This document shows positions 9,600 to 18,308 of a stretch of DNA of 64,000 nucleotides, piece after piece. The notes below the pieces were generated by a model. It did no database searches. It saw nothing but the letters and a program-made list of their open reading frames with translations, and had not been told where the DNA came from. Source of the stretch: Arthrobacter sp. AFG20 (lineage in GTDB: Bacteria > Actinomycetota > Actinomycetes > Actinomycetales > Micrococcaceae); the NCBI RefSeq assembly GCF_002892795.1, contig NZ_PJMC01000001.1:62001-126000 (forward strand), in the 5' to 3' direction. Both the position numbers and the translations under genes were made by a program. The stretch's first letter is position 1. Every line of letters starts with the position of its first letter.

Positions 9600-9633
9600 T
9601 GAAGATTTTCACAAAGTACTGTATTCTGGAGTT
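9599..9633 (+). promoter_or_regulatory. Leaderless promoter and small inverted repeat of ndh
   Basis: TATTCT (9622-9627) ends 6 nt before ATG 9634. The purine tract GGAG at 9628-9631 is too close to the start to act as a ribosome-binding site. GTGAA-GATT-TTCAC (9599-9612) is an inverted repeat over the -35 position and may be an operator. Confidence 0.45.
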
Positions 9634-11100
9634 ATGGCAACCACCCCACAGCTCCAGGATCGTCCGCGTGTGCTCGTCGTCGGCGGCGGGTACGTCGGCC
9701 TCTACGTAGCCCTCAAACTGCAGAAGAAGATCGCGAACGCAGGCGGCATCGTCACCGTCGTCGATCCGCTGCCCTACATGACCTACCAGCCCTTCCTGCC
9801 GGAAGTTGCCGGCGGAAACATCGAGGCCCGCCACGCAGTGGTCTCCCACCGCCAGCACCTCAAGCAGACCGAGCTCATTCAGGGCCGCGTCGTATCCATC
9901 GACCACGCCAACCGCACGGCCGTGGTTGCCCCGGCTGACGGTGGCGACAACTTCGAGGTGCCGTACTTCGACGTCGTGCTTTCCGCCGGCGCCATCACCC
10001 GCACGTTCCCCATCAAGGGCCTGGCGGACAAAGGCATCGGCCTGAAGACCATCGAGGAAGCCGTTGCACTGCGCAACAAGGTCCTTGACCGCATCGAGGT
10101 CGGCTCCACCATGACCGACCCCGCCGAACGCGCCCGCGCCCTGACCTTCGTGGTGGTGGGTGGCGGCTTCGCCGGCATCGAGTGCATCACCGAAATGGAA
10201 GACCTTGCCCGCGCGGCGGTCAAGAACAACCCGCGCGTCAAGCAGGAGGAAGTCCGCTTCGTCCTGGTCGAGGCCATGGGCCGCATCATGCCCGAGGTCA
10301 CCGCGAAGCAGGCCGAGTGGGTTGTAGAGCACCTGCGCAGCCGCGGCATCGAGGTCCTGCTGAACACCTCGCTGGACAACGCCGAGGGTTCCCTCAAGCT
10401 CATCAACCTGCCGGACAAGACGCCCGCCCAGGAATTCGAAACCGACACCCTCGTGTGGACTGCCGGTGTCCAGGCCAACCCGATGGTCCGCTCCACCGAC
10501 TTCCCGCTGGAGCCCCGCGGCCGCGTCCGCGTTCTGCCGGACCTGCGCATCTCGGGCGACGAAGGCATCATCGACAACGCCTGGGCCGCCGGTGACATCG
10601 CCGCGGTTCCCGACCTGACGGGCGGCGGCCTGCCGGACGGCACCTGCGTTCCCAACGCCCAGCACGCGCTGCGCCAGGCCAAGCGCCTCGCCAAGAACCT
10701 GTGGGCTTCCCGCTGGGACAAGCCGCTGGTGGACTACAAGCACAAGAACCTCGGCGCTGTGGCCGGCTTCGGCGAGTGGAAGGGTGTCGCCAACATCAAT
10801 CTGCTCGGCCGCATCGGGCTCAAGGGCCCCCTCGCCTGGCTGGCGCACCGCGGCTACCACGGCATGGCCATGCCGACGTTCGAGCGCAAGTTCCGCGTGA
10901 TCGTCAACTGGATCCTGAGCTTCTTCGCGGGCCGCGACACCACGCAGCTGCCGGACCTGGACAACCCGCGCGGCGCCTTCGTGGCCGCCGCCACCCCGGC
11001 TCCGAAGCCCGCTGCTGCGGCTCCCGCCGCACCTGCCGCGCCGGCTCCGGCCCCTGCCCAGGGCGGCGTCAAGGATCCTGTCAAGGCTGAAGCCAAGTAG
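9634..11100 (+). CDS. ndh: Type II NADH dehydrogenase (NAD(P)/FAD-dependent oxidoreductase)
   Basis: A 488-residue single-subunit flavoenzyme that passes electrons from NADH to menaquinone without pumping protons, on the inner face of the membrane. It has the FAD Rossmann motif VLVVGGGYVGLYVA at about 14-27, the NAD-binding motif VVVGGGFAGIE at about 171-181, and the second FAD motif WAAGDIAAVPD near 316-326. The NDH-2 membrane-association region precedes a tail of about 35 residues made almost only of Ala, Pro and Lys (455-488), longer than usual for the family. It appears to be transcribed alone, leaderless, and is closed by a terminator. Confidence 0.92.
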   Translation: MATTPQLQDRPRVLVVGGGYVGLYVALKLQKKIANAGGIVTVVDPLPYMTYQPFLPEVAGGNIEARHAVVSHRQHLKQTELIQGRVVSIDHANRTAVVAPADGGDNFEVPYFDVVLSAGAITRTFPIKGLADKGIGLKTIEEAVALRNKVLDRIEVGSTMTDPAERARALTFVVVGGGFAGIECITEMEDLARAAVKNNPRVKQEEVRFVLVEAMGRIMPEVTAKQAEWVVEHLRSRGIEVLLNTSLDNAEGSLKLINLPDKTPAQEFETDTLVWTAGVQANPMVRSTDFPLEPRGRVRVLPDLRISGDEGIIDNAWAAGDIAAVPDLTGGGLPDGTCVPNAQHALRQAKRLAKNLWASRWDKPLVDYKHKNLGAVAGFGEWKGVANINLLGRIGLKGPLAWLAHRGYHGMAMPTFERKFRVIVNWILSFFAGRDTTQLPDLDNPRGAFVAAATPAPKPAAAAPAAPAAPAPAPAQGGVKDPVKAEAK

Positions 11101-11125
11101 CAGCGTTTAGGCAAGAATAACGACG

Positions 11126-11164
11126 GCGGCCGTTCCCTTCCGGGGAGCGGCCGCTTTCGCTTTT
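11126..11164 (+). terminator. Terminator of ndh
   Basis: GCGGCCGTTCCC at 11126-11137 pairs with 11143-11154 (12 bp with one G-U pair), followed by TTTCGCTTTT. Confidence 0.85.
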
Positions 11165-11215
11165 CCCGCGTGGTCTTCCCCGGTGCACCCTCCCGGGCAC
11201 GACACGGTGCACACA

Positions 11216-11227
11216 TAGACTGGCTCC
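11216..11227 (+). promoter_or_regulatory. Leaderless -10 box of the ACT-GNAT gene
   Basis: TAGACT (11216-11221) lies exactly 6 nt before ATG 11228 and no Shine-Dalgarno sequence is present. No convincing -35 hexamer is visible. Confidence 0.5.
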
Positions 11228-12178
11228 ATGACGGGTGAAAAGAACCTTCAAACTCTCCTTGCCTCGATGCGTCCGGTGCTCCGGGAAGGGGAGTACGTCT
11301 ACGTTCTCTGGCCGCACGGCAAGCCGCTGGCGGGGCACATTGAGGCTGCCGTCCGGGAGGCCGAGGGGCTCACGGTGGTCCTGCCCCGGGCCGAAGCGGA
11401 TGGGCTGGAGCTGCCTTACGATTTCGTGGCTGCCTGGATCAGTTTGGAGGTCCACTCGGCGCTGGAAGCGGTGGGCCTGACGGCGTCGGTCAGCAGGGCG
11501 CTGTCCCAGGCCCGGATCAGCTGCAACGTGCTGGCCGGCTTCCACCACGATCATCTGCTGGTGCCGATGGCTGACTCGGCGCGGGCGCTGGAGGTCCTGG
11601 CCGAGCTCTCGGCCGCCAACGCCCCAGAGCCCGAGCCGGTGCGCGAAGTGCTGCTGCGCAGCGAGCGGCCCGGGGACCGCGACGCCATCCTTGCCCTGAC
11701 CGCCGACGCGTTCGCCGTTTCCCCGGTCACCGGGCTGCCGGTGGCGGGGGAGCCCGTTGAGGTCAGGGTGCTCCGCGAGCTGTTCGTCGCCGAGGAGTAC
11801 CTGCCGGAGTTCAGCATCGTCGCAGAACTCGACGGCGAAATCGTCGGCCACGTGATCAGCACCCGTGCCTGGGTGGAGGACCTTGAGCTGCTGGGCCTCG
11901 GGCCCATCGGCGTGACGCCCCGGCTGCAGCGCCACGGCATCGGTTCGGCGCTGATGCGCGAAACCGTCGTCCGTGCGAACGCCGCGGGGGAGAAGGGCAT
12001 CGCGCTGCTCGGAAGCCCCGAGTACTACCCGCGGTTCGGCTTCGTTCCGGCGTCGTCCCTGGGCGTCGAGGCACCGGACAGGAACTGGCGCGACCATTTC
12101 CAGCTGCTGCCCCTCGCCGTGTGGCCCGGCGGGGTCCACGGCACATTCCGTTACGCGGGGCCTTTGGCCTCCCTCTGA
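11228..12178 (+). CDS. ACT-like (DUF2241) and GNAT acetyltransferase fusion protein
   Basis: A 316-residue two-domain protein. Residues 1-135 resemble the ACT_3/DUF2241 family (WISLEVHSALEAVGLTASVS, SCNVLAGFHHDHLLVP), small proteins with a ligand-binding ACT fold. Residues 140-316 are a GNAT N-acetyltransferase of the YhbS type, with the acetyl-CoA loop GVTPRLQRHGIGSALM and the YYPRFGF motif typical of that branch. The acceptor substrate is unknown. The fusion suggests that an amino acid or similar ligand regulates acetyl transfer, which is inference. It seems to be transcribed alone and ends 20 nt before the tRNA gene. Confidence 0.85.
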   Translation: MTGEKNLQTLLASMRPVLREGEYVYVLWPHGKPLAGHIEAAVREAEGLTVVLPRAEADGLELPYDFVAAWISLEVHSALEAVGLTASVSRALSQARISCNVLAGFHHDHLLVPMADSARALEVLAELSAANAPEPEPVREVLLRSERPGDRDAILALTADAFAVSPVTGLPVAGEPVEVRVLRELFVAEEYLPEFSIVAELDGEIVGHVISTRAWVEDLELLGLGPIGVTPRLQRHGIGSALMRETVVRANAAGEKGIALLGSPEYYPRFGFVPASSLGVEAPDRNWRDHFQLLPLAVWPGGVHGTFRYAGPLASL

Positions 12179-12198
12179 GGCGATACGATTGACCGGGC

Positions 12199-12272
12199 GC
12201 CCCAGTAGCCCAATTGGCAGAGGCAGCGGACTTAAAATCCGCGTGTTGTGGGTTCGAGTCCCACCTGGGGTA
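12199..12272 (+). tRNA. tRNA-Leu (anticodon UAA)
   Basis: A 74-nt cloverleaf. The acceptor is GCCCCAG (12199-12205) with CTGGGGT (12265-12271), the first pair being G-U. The anticodon stem GCGGA/TCCGC encloses loop CTTAAAA, giving anticodon TAA, and the T arm TGGGTTCGAGTCCCA is standard. The discriminator is A, as expected for leucine. CCA is not encoded. The variable region is only about 6 nt (GTGTTG), so this is a class I fold, whereas most bacterial tRNA-Leu are class II with a long arm. The gene reads UUA, a very rare codon in high-GC genomes. Confidence 0.88.
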
Positions 12273-12329
12273 CAACTTTTCTCCTCCGCGCCGCCGGTGT
12301 TCCAATATGCAACGAGTGTTATGAGGATG

Positions 12330-12343
12330 TGACCTTAGTCACT
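12330..12343 (+). promoter_or_regulatory. Inverted repeat upstream of the branched-chain binding-protein gene
   Basis: GTGAC-CTTA-GTCAC lies in the AT-richer 172-nt gap between tRNA-Leu and the binding-protein gene. It could be an operator. The promoter itself is not clear to me. Confidence 0.3.
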
Positions 12344-12444
12344 TATTTTCACGCCCAAATTGCATTAGCTTGAACTTAACTCAGGAACCCCTGACCAAAA
12401 TCGCATCAAAGGCCGTTCGCACCTTTCGATCGAGGAGACTCTAA

Positions 12445-13791
12445 ATGATTTCACTCCCCCAGACGGCGCCACGGGTCGCTAAGCTCACAGTGCTTAGCAT
12501 CGGCGTCGCCCTTCTGGCCACGGCTTGTGGTGGCGGTTCCACCCCGAGCGCGACAGAATCCTCCGCAGCGGCCGGCGGCATCGCGTGCCCTGCACCCAGT
12601 GACACGGCCGGGGCGTCCAGCACCGCCACCGAGACCGGCGCCGTGCCGGCAGCAACAACAACCACCCCCACTCCGCTGAAAATCGGATCGCTTCTGCCGA
12701 CGACGGGGTCGCTGGCGTTCCTTGGCCCGCCCGAGATCGCAGGCGTTAACCTCGGCATCAAGGAAATCAACGCCGTCGGTGGTGTGCTCGGCAAGCCCGT
12801 CCAGGTGGTCCACCGCGATTCGGGCGACACCAAGACCGACATCGCCACCCAGTCGACCACGGCTCTGCTGGGCCAGGGCGTCAGCGCCGTCATCGGGGCG
12901 GCCTCCTCGGGCGTGTCAAAGACGGTCATCAACCAGATCACCGGAGCCGGTGTTCTGCAGTTTTCGCCGGCCAACACTTCTCCGGACTTCACCACTTGGG
13001 ATGATAAGGGCTTGTACTGGCGTACGGCTCCTTCTGACGTCCTGCAGGGTCAAGTCCTGGGTAACTACATGGCTACCTGCGGCGCCCAGACGCTGGGCAT
13101 GATGGTCCTGAACGACGCCTACGGCACCGGCCTCCAGAAGAACGTGAAGGCGGCCTTCACCGCTGCCGGCGGCCAGGTCGTGGCTGAGCAGCTCTACAAC
13201 ACCGGCGATTCGCAGTTCAGCAGCCAGGTTGATGCGCTAGTTGCGGCTAAGCCGGACGCCATCGCACTCATCACCTTCGACGAAGCCAAGAGCATCATTC
13301 CGCTGCTCACGGGCAAGGGCATTAAGGCGGAACAGCTGTTCCTCGTAGACGGCAACCTTTTCGACTACAGCAAGGACTTTAAGGCCGGCACGCTCAAGGG
13401 TGCCCGCGGTACGCAGCCCGGGACCTTTGCCAAGGAAGATTTCAAGAAGTCACTCCTTGCAATTGACCCCGCTCTCCGAACGTTCAACTATGCAGGCGAG
13501 GCGTACGACGCCGTCAACATGACCGCCCTTGCAGCGGAGGCGGCAAAGAGCACAAAGGGAACGGACATCGCCAAGCAGCTCAAGGCAGTCTCCGAAGGCG
13601 GCGAGAAGTGCAACACCTTCCCGTCCTGCATCACGCTGCTCCGCAATGGCAAGGACATCGATTACGACGGCCAGTCCGGTCCGGTCACGTTCTCTGATGC
13701 CGGTGACCCCACGGAAGCCTACATCGGCATCTACCAGTATGACGACAGCAACAAGCCCCAGCCCGCGAAGGAGGAATTCGGCAAGCTGTAA
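12445..13791 (+). CDS. Branched-chain amino acid ABC transporter substrate-binding lipoprotein (LivJ-like)
   Basis: A 448-residue exported lipoprotein. The signal peptide ends at the lipobox ATAC with the lipidated Cys at 28, followed by a Ser/Thr/Ala-rich linker to about 70. The type 1 periplasmic-binding fold starts at PLKIGSLLPTTGSLAFLGPPE and runs to the end (Peripla_BP_6). It captures branched-chain amino acids or a related ligand for the convergent livHMGF permease. ATG 12445 has GAGGAG upstream. It is transcribed towards its own transporter genes instead of being part of their operon. The exact ligand is not fixed by the sequence. Confidence 0.92.
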   Translation: MISLPQTAPRVAKLTVLSIGVALLATACGGGSTPSATESSAAAGGIACPAPSDTAGASSTATETGAVPAATTTTPTPLKIGSLLPTTGSLAFLGPPEIAGVNLGIKEINAVGGVLGKPVQVVHRDSGDTKTDIATQSTTALLGQGVSAVIGAASSGVSKTVINQITGAGVLQFSPANTSPDFTTWDDKGLYWRTAPSDVLQGQVLGNYMATCGAQTLGMMVLNDAYGTGLQKNVKAAFTAAGGQVVAEQLYNTGDSQFSSQVDALVAAKPDAIALITFDEAKSIIPLLTGKGIKAEQLFLVDGNLFDYSKDFKAGTLKGARGTQPGTFAKEDFKKSLLAIDPALRTFNYAGEAYDAVNMTALAAEAAKSTKGTDIAKQLKAVSEGGEKCNTFPSCITLLRNGKDIDYDGQSGPVTFSDAGDPTEAYIGIYQYDDSNKPQPAKEEFGKL

Positions 13792-13807
13792 GCCTGCTTC
13801 CCAAACT

Positions 13808-13853
13808 TCACACAGAAGCCCCCCGTCCAGCCGGACGGGGGGCTTCTGTGTGA
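13808..13853. terminator. Bidirectional hairpin between the binding protein and livF
   Basis: A perfect 21-bp inverted repeat (13808-13828 with 13833-13853, loop AGCC) centred on CCCCCCGTCC/GGACGGGGGG lies between two convergent genes. Neither side has a strong U-tract, but the position and strength support a shared terminator. Confidence 0.85.
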
Positions 13854-13862
13854 TCGAGGATT

Positions 13863-14633
13863 TCAGTCCTCGTCGGCGAGCGTTCCCAGATACAGCTGGA
13901 TGACCTTGGGGTCCTTCATCAGCTCGCGGCCCGTGCCGGTGTACGCATCCCTGCCCTGGTCCAGGACGTAGCCCCGATCGCAGATTTGAAGGCAGCGGCG
14001 CGCGTTCTGCTCCACCATGATCACGGACACGCCGGCCCGGTTGATCTCGTGCACCCGAAGGAAGGTCTCATCCTGCTTGACGGGGGAGAGGCCCGCAGAA
14101 GGCTCATCCAGCAGCAGCACGGCAGGCTCCATCATGAGGGCCCGTCCCATCGCCACCATCTGCCGCTCACCGCCAGAAAGGGAGCCTGCACGCTGTGCGC
14201 GGCGCTTTCCCAGCTCCGGGAAAAGGCTCGTGACGAAGTCGAAGCGCTCGGCGAAGTCCTTCGGCCGCTGGAACATGCCCATCTGCATGTTTTCCTCGAT
14301 GGTGAGGGTGGCGAAGACGTTGTTGGTCTGCGGCACGAAACCGACGCCCTGGGTCACGAGCTTGTTGGCCTTCAGCCCTGTGAGGTCATGCCCCCTGACC
14401 ATCACAGAACCCGAGTGAACCTTCACCAGGCCGAACATGGCCTTCAGCAGTGTTGACTTGCCGGCCCCGTTCGGGCCGATGATCCCGATCAGTTCGCCCT
14501 TCCGTGCCTCGATGCTGCACCCGTTGAGGATGTTGACGCCGGGGAGGTAGCCGGCCACCAGATCGGTGACTTTGACGACGACGCCGTCCTCGGCAGCGCT
14601 GCTTGCGGCCGGGGCCGCGCTCGTGGCACTCAT
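13863..14633 (-). CDS. livF: Branched-chain amino acid ABC transporter ATP-binding protein LivF
   Basis: A 256-residue ABC ATPase, the second nucleotide-binding subunit of the HAAT-type transporter. It has Walker A GPNGAGKST (53-61), Q-loop in FVPQTNNVF, signature LSGGERQ, Walker B VLLLDEPSAGL, and the switch His replaced by Gln in IMVEQNAR, as is normal for LivF. The LivF-type ending (DPKVIQLYLGTLADED) is intact. Its ATG overlaps the livG stop in an ATGA junction. It is the last gene of the livH-M-G-F operon. The first 15 residues are a short Ala/Ser extension. Confidence 0.95.
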   Translation of the reverse strand: MSATSAAPAASSAAEDGVVVKVTDLVAGYLPGVNILNGCSIEARKGELIGIIGPNGAGKSTLLKAMFGLVKVHSGSVMVRGHDLTGLKANKLVTQGVGFVPQTNNVFATLTIEENMQMGMFQRPKDFAERFDFVTSLFPELGKRRAQRAGSLSGGERQMVAMGRALMMEPAVLLLDEPSAGLSPVKQDETFLRVHEINRAGVSVIMVEQNARRCLQICDRGYVLDQGRDAYTGTGRELMKDPKVIQLYLGTLADED

Positions 14634-15691
14634 TCCTTGTCCTTTTCTGGCTGGCCGACAACTGTGGAACCGGCACCTGTTCGTCCGTCATCGGGACCCG
14701 GGCCGCTCAACTCTGGCAGGACGGCGTCCACGGCGATGATGCCCGCGTTTTCCGTGCCGACGATGGATTCCTCGTCCGCCGCGAGTTCCCGCTCCAGAGC
14801 CTTGATCCCCTCGGTGCCGCCGAGGTCGACGTCGTGGTGCGCGCCAAGGTAGGCGTCGATGACGGCGGGGTCCTTCATGACCTCGCCCGGTGGTCCCTCA
14901 GCCACGATCTTTCCTTCCGCCATGACCACCACCCAGTCCGCGATGTGGCGGACCATGTGCATGTCATGCTCCACGAAGAGGACGGTCATGCCCTCGGACT
15001 TGAGGTTCTTGACGTGGTCCAGGAGTGATTGCGTCAGCGCCGGGTTGACGCCGGCCATGGGTTCATCCAGCATCACCAGCTTGGGGCGGACCATCAGGGA
15101 ACGGGCCATTTCCAGGAGTTTGCGCTGGCCGCCGGACAGCGACGCCGCGTAGTCATCCTTCTTTGTGTCGAGCTTGAACTTCTCCAGCAGGACGTTTGCG
15201 TGCTCCGTGATTTCCTTCTCGCGGCCACCCCAGATGTTCTTGAACAGGGCCTTGGACAGCCGCTCGCCCGGCTGGTTCGCGGCGCCGAGGCGCATATTTT
15301 CCATGACCGTCAGCTTGCCCATCACCTTGGTGAGCTGGAACGTGCGCACCATGCCCATCCGGGCCACCTTGTAAGAGGAAACACCGGCGATGCTGTGGCC
15401 CTCAAACTGCCACTTGCCGGAGTTCGGTGTGTCAAAGCCGGTGAGCAAGTTGAACAGGGTGGTCTTGCCGGCCCCGTTGGGGCCGATCAGCGCTGTGATC
15501 TTGTGCCGCGGGATCTCGAGGTATTCGACATCGACGGCGTTGATGCCGCCGAAGCTGCGGGTCACGTTTTCGGCGACGACGATCGGGTCCCGCTTCTTGC
15601 AGCCGGGGGCGTTGTCCCCAACGGCGATCGGCCGGGTGTCCGTCATGTAGTCGACGCCCTCTTCCATGGATTCTTCGCTGTGCTTGCTCAT
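14630..15691 (-). CDS. livG: Branched-chain amino acid ABC transporter ATP-binding protein LivG
   Basis: A 353-residue ABC ATPase with Walker A GPNGAGKTT, signature SLSGGQRKLLEMARSL, Walker B LVMLDEPMAGVNP, and switch His in FVEHDMHMV. The core is about 255 residues. An N-terminal extension of about 37 and an acidic C-terminal tail of about 60 residues are extra. ATG 15691 is chosen because AAGGAG precedes it and it overlaps the livM stop by 4 nt. Longer upstream frames only read through livM. LivG pairs with LivF to power the LivHM channel from the cytoplasmic side. Confidence 0.93.
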   Translation of the reverse strand: MSKHSEESMEEGVDYMTDTRPIAVGDNAPGCKKRDPIVVAENVTRSFGGINAVDVEYLEIPRHKITALIGPNGAGKTTLFNLLTGFDTPNSGKWQFEGHSIAGVSSYKVARMGMVRTFQLTKVMGKLTVMENMRLGAANQPGERLSKALFKNIWGGREKEITEHANVLLEKFKLDTKKDDYAASLSGGQRKLLEMARSLMVRPKLVMLDEPMAGVNPALTQSLLDHVKNLKSEGMTVLFVEHDMHMVRHIADWVVVMAEGKIVAEGPPGEVMKDPAVIDAYLGAHHDVDLGGTEGIKALERELAADEESIVGTENAGIIAVDAVLPELSGPGPDDGRTGAGSTVVGQPEKDKE

Positions 15692-16656
15692 GCGAACGCG
15701 AGCTCCTTCTTGTTGCCAAAGACACCCTGCGGCCGGAAGATCATCAGCAGCATCAGGGCGACGCCCACCAGGATGTAGCGCAGCTGGCCGGCCTGGACCG
15801 TGGTCAGCCAGGTCACCGCGCCGGATTCGATGAGACCGTACAGGACGCCCTGTGTGAGGGACAGGACCACCCAGAAGATCATGGCGCCGATCACCGGCCC
15901 CAGGACCGTGGCCATGCCGCCCAGCAGCAGGCAGGTCCACAGGAAGAACGTCAGCTCGGTGCCATAGTTGGCAGGCTGCACGGCACCGCGTGGGAGCGTG
16001 AAGATCATTCCGGCCAGGGCGCCGAAGATGCCGCCGATCACCAGCGACTGCATCTTGTGGGCGTAAACGTTCTTGCCGAGTGAGCGCACCGCGTTCTCGT
16101 CCTCGCGGATGCCCTTCAGCACGCGTCCCCAGGGGCTGCGCATCAGGAGCCAGACAAGGACGCAGCCGACCGCCACGAGGCCCCAGCCAACGATCCGGAT
16201 GAAGAAGTCCCTGTTATTCATGCCGAAGTAGGTGCCCTCAGGGAAGGGGTTCATCGTATAGAACCCGCCCTCGAAAGCGGCGAGCCCGTTGGCGGAACCG
16301 GTCACGGAGGTGAGCTGGTTGGTGGTCACGACGTAGCGGACAATTTCCGCCGCCGCGATGGTGACGATGGCCAGATAGTCCGCCCGCAGGCGGAGGGTGG
16401 GAATGCCCAGCACCAGCGCAAAGAGTACGGAGCAGACGACGGCGATAAGGAGGCCCACAAAGAAGGGCACGCGGAAGCTGAGTGTGGAGATGGCGAAGCC
16501 GTAGGCCCCCACGGCCATGAAGCCGGCCTGGCCGAAATTCAGCAGGCCCGAGTAGCCGAAGTGCACGGCGAGGCCGAGCGCCGCGAGGGCGTAGGCCGCC
16601 GTCGTTGGGCTGAACAGTTCCGCCGCGGCGCTGGAAAGGATGAATCCGAAGTCCAT
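15688..16656 (-). CDS. livM: Branched-chain amino acid ABC transporter permease LivM
   Basis: A 322-residue membrane permease with about nine hydrophobic segments. It starts with LALVHFGYSGLLNFGQAGFMAVGAYG-like motifs (LNFGQAGF near residues 39-46) and has the coupling-helix region RSPWGRVLKGIREDENAVRSLGKN that contacts the ATPases. It forms the translocation channel with LivH. ATG 16656 lies 9 nt after the livH stop. The gene ends in an ATGA overlap with livG. Length and motif order are those of the family. Confidence 0.94.
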   Translation of the reverse strand: MDFGFILSSAAAELFSPTTAAYALAALGLAVHFGYSGLLNFGQAGFMAVGAYGFAISTLSFRVPFFVGLLIAVVCSVLFALVLGIPTLRLRADYLAIVTIAAAEIVRYVVTTNQLTSVTGSANGLAAFEGGFYTMNPFPEGTYFGMNNRDFFIRIVGWGLVAVGCVLVWLLMRSPWGRVLKGIREDENAVRSLGKNVYAHKMQSLVIGGIFGALAGMIFTLPRGAVQPANYGTELTFFLWTCLLLGGMATVLGPVIGAMIFWVVLSLTQGVLYGLIESGAVTWLTTVQAGQLRYILVGVALMLLMIFRPQGVFGNKKELAFA

Positions 16657-16665
16657 GGCTGTCTC

Positions 16666-18006
16666 CTAACCCACGCGCTCGCGACGGCCCAGAATGCCCT
16701 GGGGCCTGAACAAGAGGACAACAATCATGATGAAGAGTGCTCCCACGTATTTGAGGTCGGCTGCCAGGCCGAAGACGGTGGTCAGTTCGACGAAGATACC
16801 GACGATTACGGATCCGATGAGGGCGCCAAATACGGTACCGAGACCGCCGAGGGTTACACCGGCAAAGATGAGCAGGAGGATCTGCGAGCCCATGTCGAAG
16901 GTCACCCCGGGGCGGTAATAGGCCCAGAGGATGCCTCCGAGCGAGGCCAGTACGCCGCCCGTGATCCAGACGATCCGGATCACGGAGTCGACGTCGATGC
17001 CCGAGGCGGCGGCAAGGGCGGGGTTGTCGGCCACCGCCCGGGTTGCCTTGCCCAGCCTCGTCTTCAGCAGCACAACGCCGATGAGGGCAATCACGACGGC
17101 GCTGATGATCAGTGACCACAGGTTGTTGGGGGAGATGGAGACCGGGCCGATCTGGATTTCCGCACTCTGCGCGAACGGCAGCTGCTGGGTGGCTCCGCCA
17201 AAGAAGAACTGGATGATGTAGCGGACCGCCAGGGCCAGTCCGATGCTGACGATCATCATGGGCACCAGACCGGTGCTGCGGCGGCGCAGGGGACGCCACA
17301 GCCCCGCGTCCTGCACGTAGCCCAGGAGTCCGCCCCCGACGAGCGCCAGGATGACGGCCAGCCAGAATGGCAGGTTCATGGCACTGAATCCGAAGACCAG
17401 GACGGCGCCGAGGGTCACCATCTCGCCGTGTGCGAAGTTGGTGAGCCCTGTGGTGCCGAAGATCAGGGACAGCCCCACCGAGGCGAGGGCCAGCAGAAGC
17501 CCGAAACTGAGGCCGGCCACGAGCCTGTTGAGCAGGTTTTGGCCAAAGTCCTGCTGCTGCACCACGATGCCCTTGCCGAAGGCGAAGATAACCGAGAGGT
17601 TTGACGTCTGGCCGAACGTGACATTGCGGGGATTGGCCTGGCCGTCGGCGAGCTTGATGCCTTCCGGGAGCGTCGATTCGTCCAGTTCGATTTCCCAGGC
17701 GCCCTGGGTGGGAACGCCTATCCGCCAGGAACCGTTGGCGCCCGAGGTTGCCTCGCCGGTGAAGTCACCGCTCTTCGCGGTGATCTTGACGCCCTCGAGG
17801 GGGCGCCGTGAATCGTCGCGGAGGAAGCCGCTGATGCTGTTCTGGAACTGCTGGTTCGACGGGGGTGGCGTCGGAGCTGGAGTGCCGGCCTGCGATGCCG
17901 GCGCTGCGACCAGCAGAAGTGCCACGACGGCGGAGGCAATGGCCCCCCATACCTTCAGCAGCCCGGCCGGCCGCCGGATAGGCAGGCCTCTCGGTGTGCG
18001 TCTCAA
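16666..18006 (-). CDS. livH: LivH-type permease with exported N-terminal domain
   Basis: A 446-residue protein in two parts. Residues 1-41 are a signal peptide with an arginine-rich start and an 18-residue hydrophobic core ending ASQAG. About 45-145 is an exported carboxypeptidase-regulatory/Ig-like beta domain (SISGFLRDDSRRPLEGVKI, GSWRIGVPTQGAWEIEL). About 160-446 is a normal LivH permease (LTNFAHGEMVTLGA, TRLGKATRAVADNPALAAASGID). Usual LivH proteins are about 290 residues and lack the first part. I start at TTG 18006 because GGAGG is 8 nt upstream. GTG 18021 would include that site in the gene. It is the first gene of the livHMGF operon. Confidence 0.9.
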   Translation of the reverse strand: MRRTPRGLPIRRPAGLLKVWGAIASAVVALLLVAAPASQAGTPAPTPPPSNQQFQNSISGFLRDDSRRPLEGVKITAKSGDFTGEATSGANGSWRIGVPTQGAWEIELDESTLPEGIKLADGQANPRNVTFGQTSNLSVIFAFGKGIVVQQQDFGQNLLNRLVAGLSFGLLLALASVGLSLIFGTTGLTNFAHGEMVTLGAVLVFGFSAMNLPFWLAVILALVGGGLLGYVQDAGLWRPLRRRSTGLVPMMIVSIGLALAVRYIIQFFFGGATQQLPFAQSAEIQIGPVSISPNNLWSLIISAVVIALIGVVLLKTRLGKATRAVADNPALAAASGIDVDSVIRIVWITGGVLASLGGILWAYYRPGVTFDMGSQILLLIFAGVTLGGLGTVFGALIGSVIVGIFVELTTVFGLAADLKYVGALFIMIVVLLFRPQGILGRRERVG

Positions 18007-18308
18007 ATTGAAAACCTCCACGTGGGGGTGGTTGCGGCCGCGTCATTGCAGCCGCTGCGAACGGAGGGCGGCGGATATCCGTGCTGGTGGAGCGGGTCTT
18101 GACTAGCTGTGATATCCGTCACCCTGACCCGCTTATCGTACAGCGCAAGCAGTACAAACCGCGTGGGCGGAGCTGACCATCAGATAGCGATCCGGTAACA
18201 ACTCAAATGCTCGTCCCGAACCGGAACTTTCCGTGCCGCTGATCCGTGGGAATTGATAGCGTGAGCAGTAGATTCATCACTCAACCCCATACATGGAGGA
18301 CACCCGCA
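18007..18308. other. Divergent intergenic region livH / Bax-inhibitor gene
   Basis: About 300 nt without a gene. It must carry the livHMGF promoter (minus) and the promoter of the Bax-inhibitor-1 gene (plus). The nonamer GATATCCGT occurs twice as a direct repeat (18074-18082 and 18111-18119), a possible operator for the liv operon. No other clear structure was seen. Confidence 0.4.
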
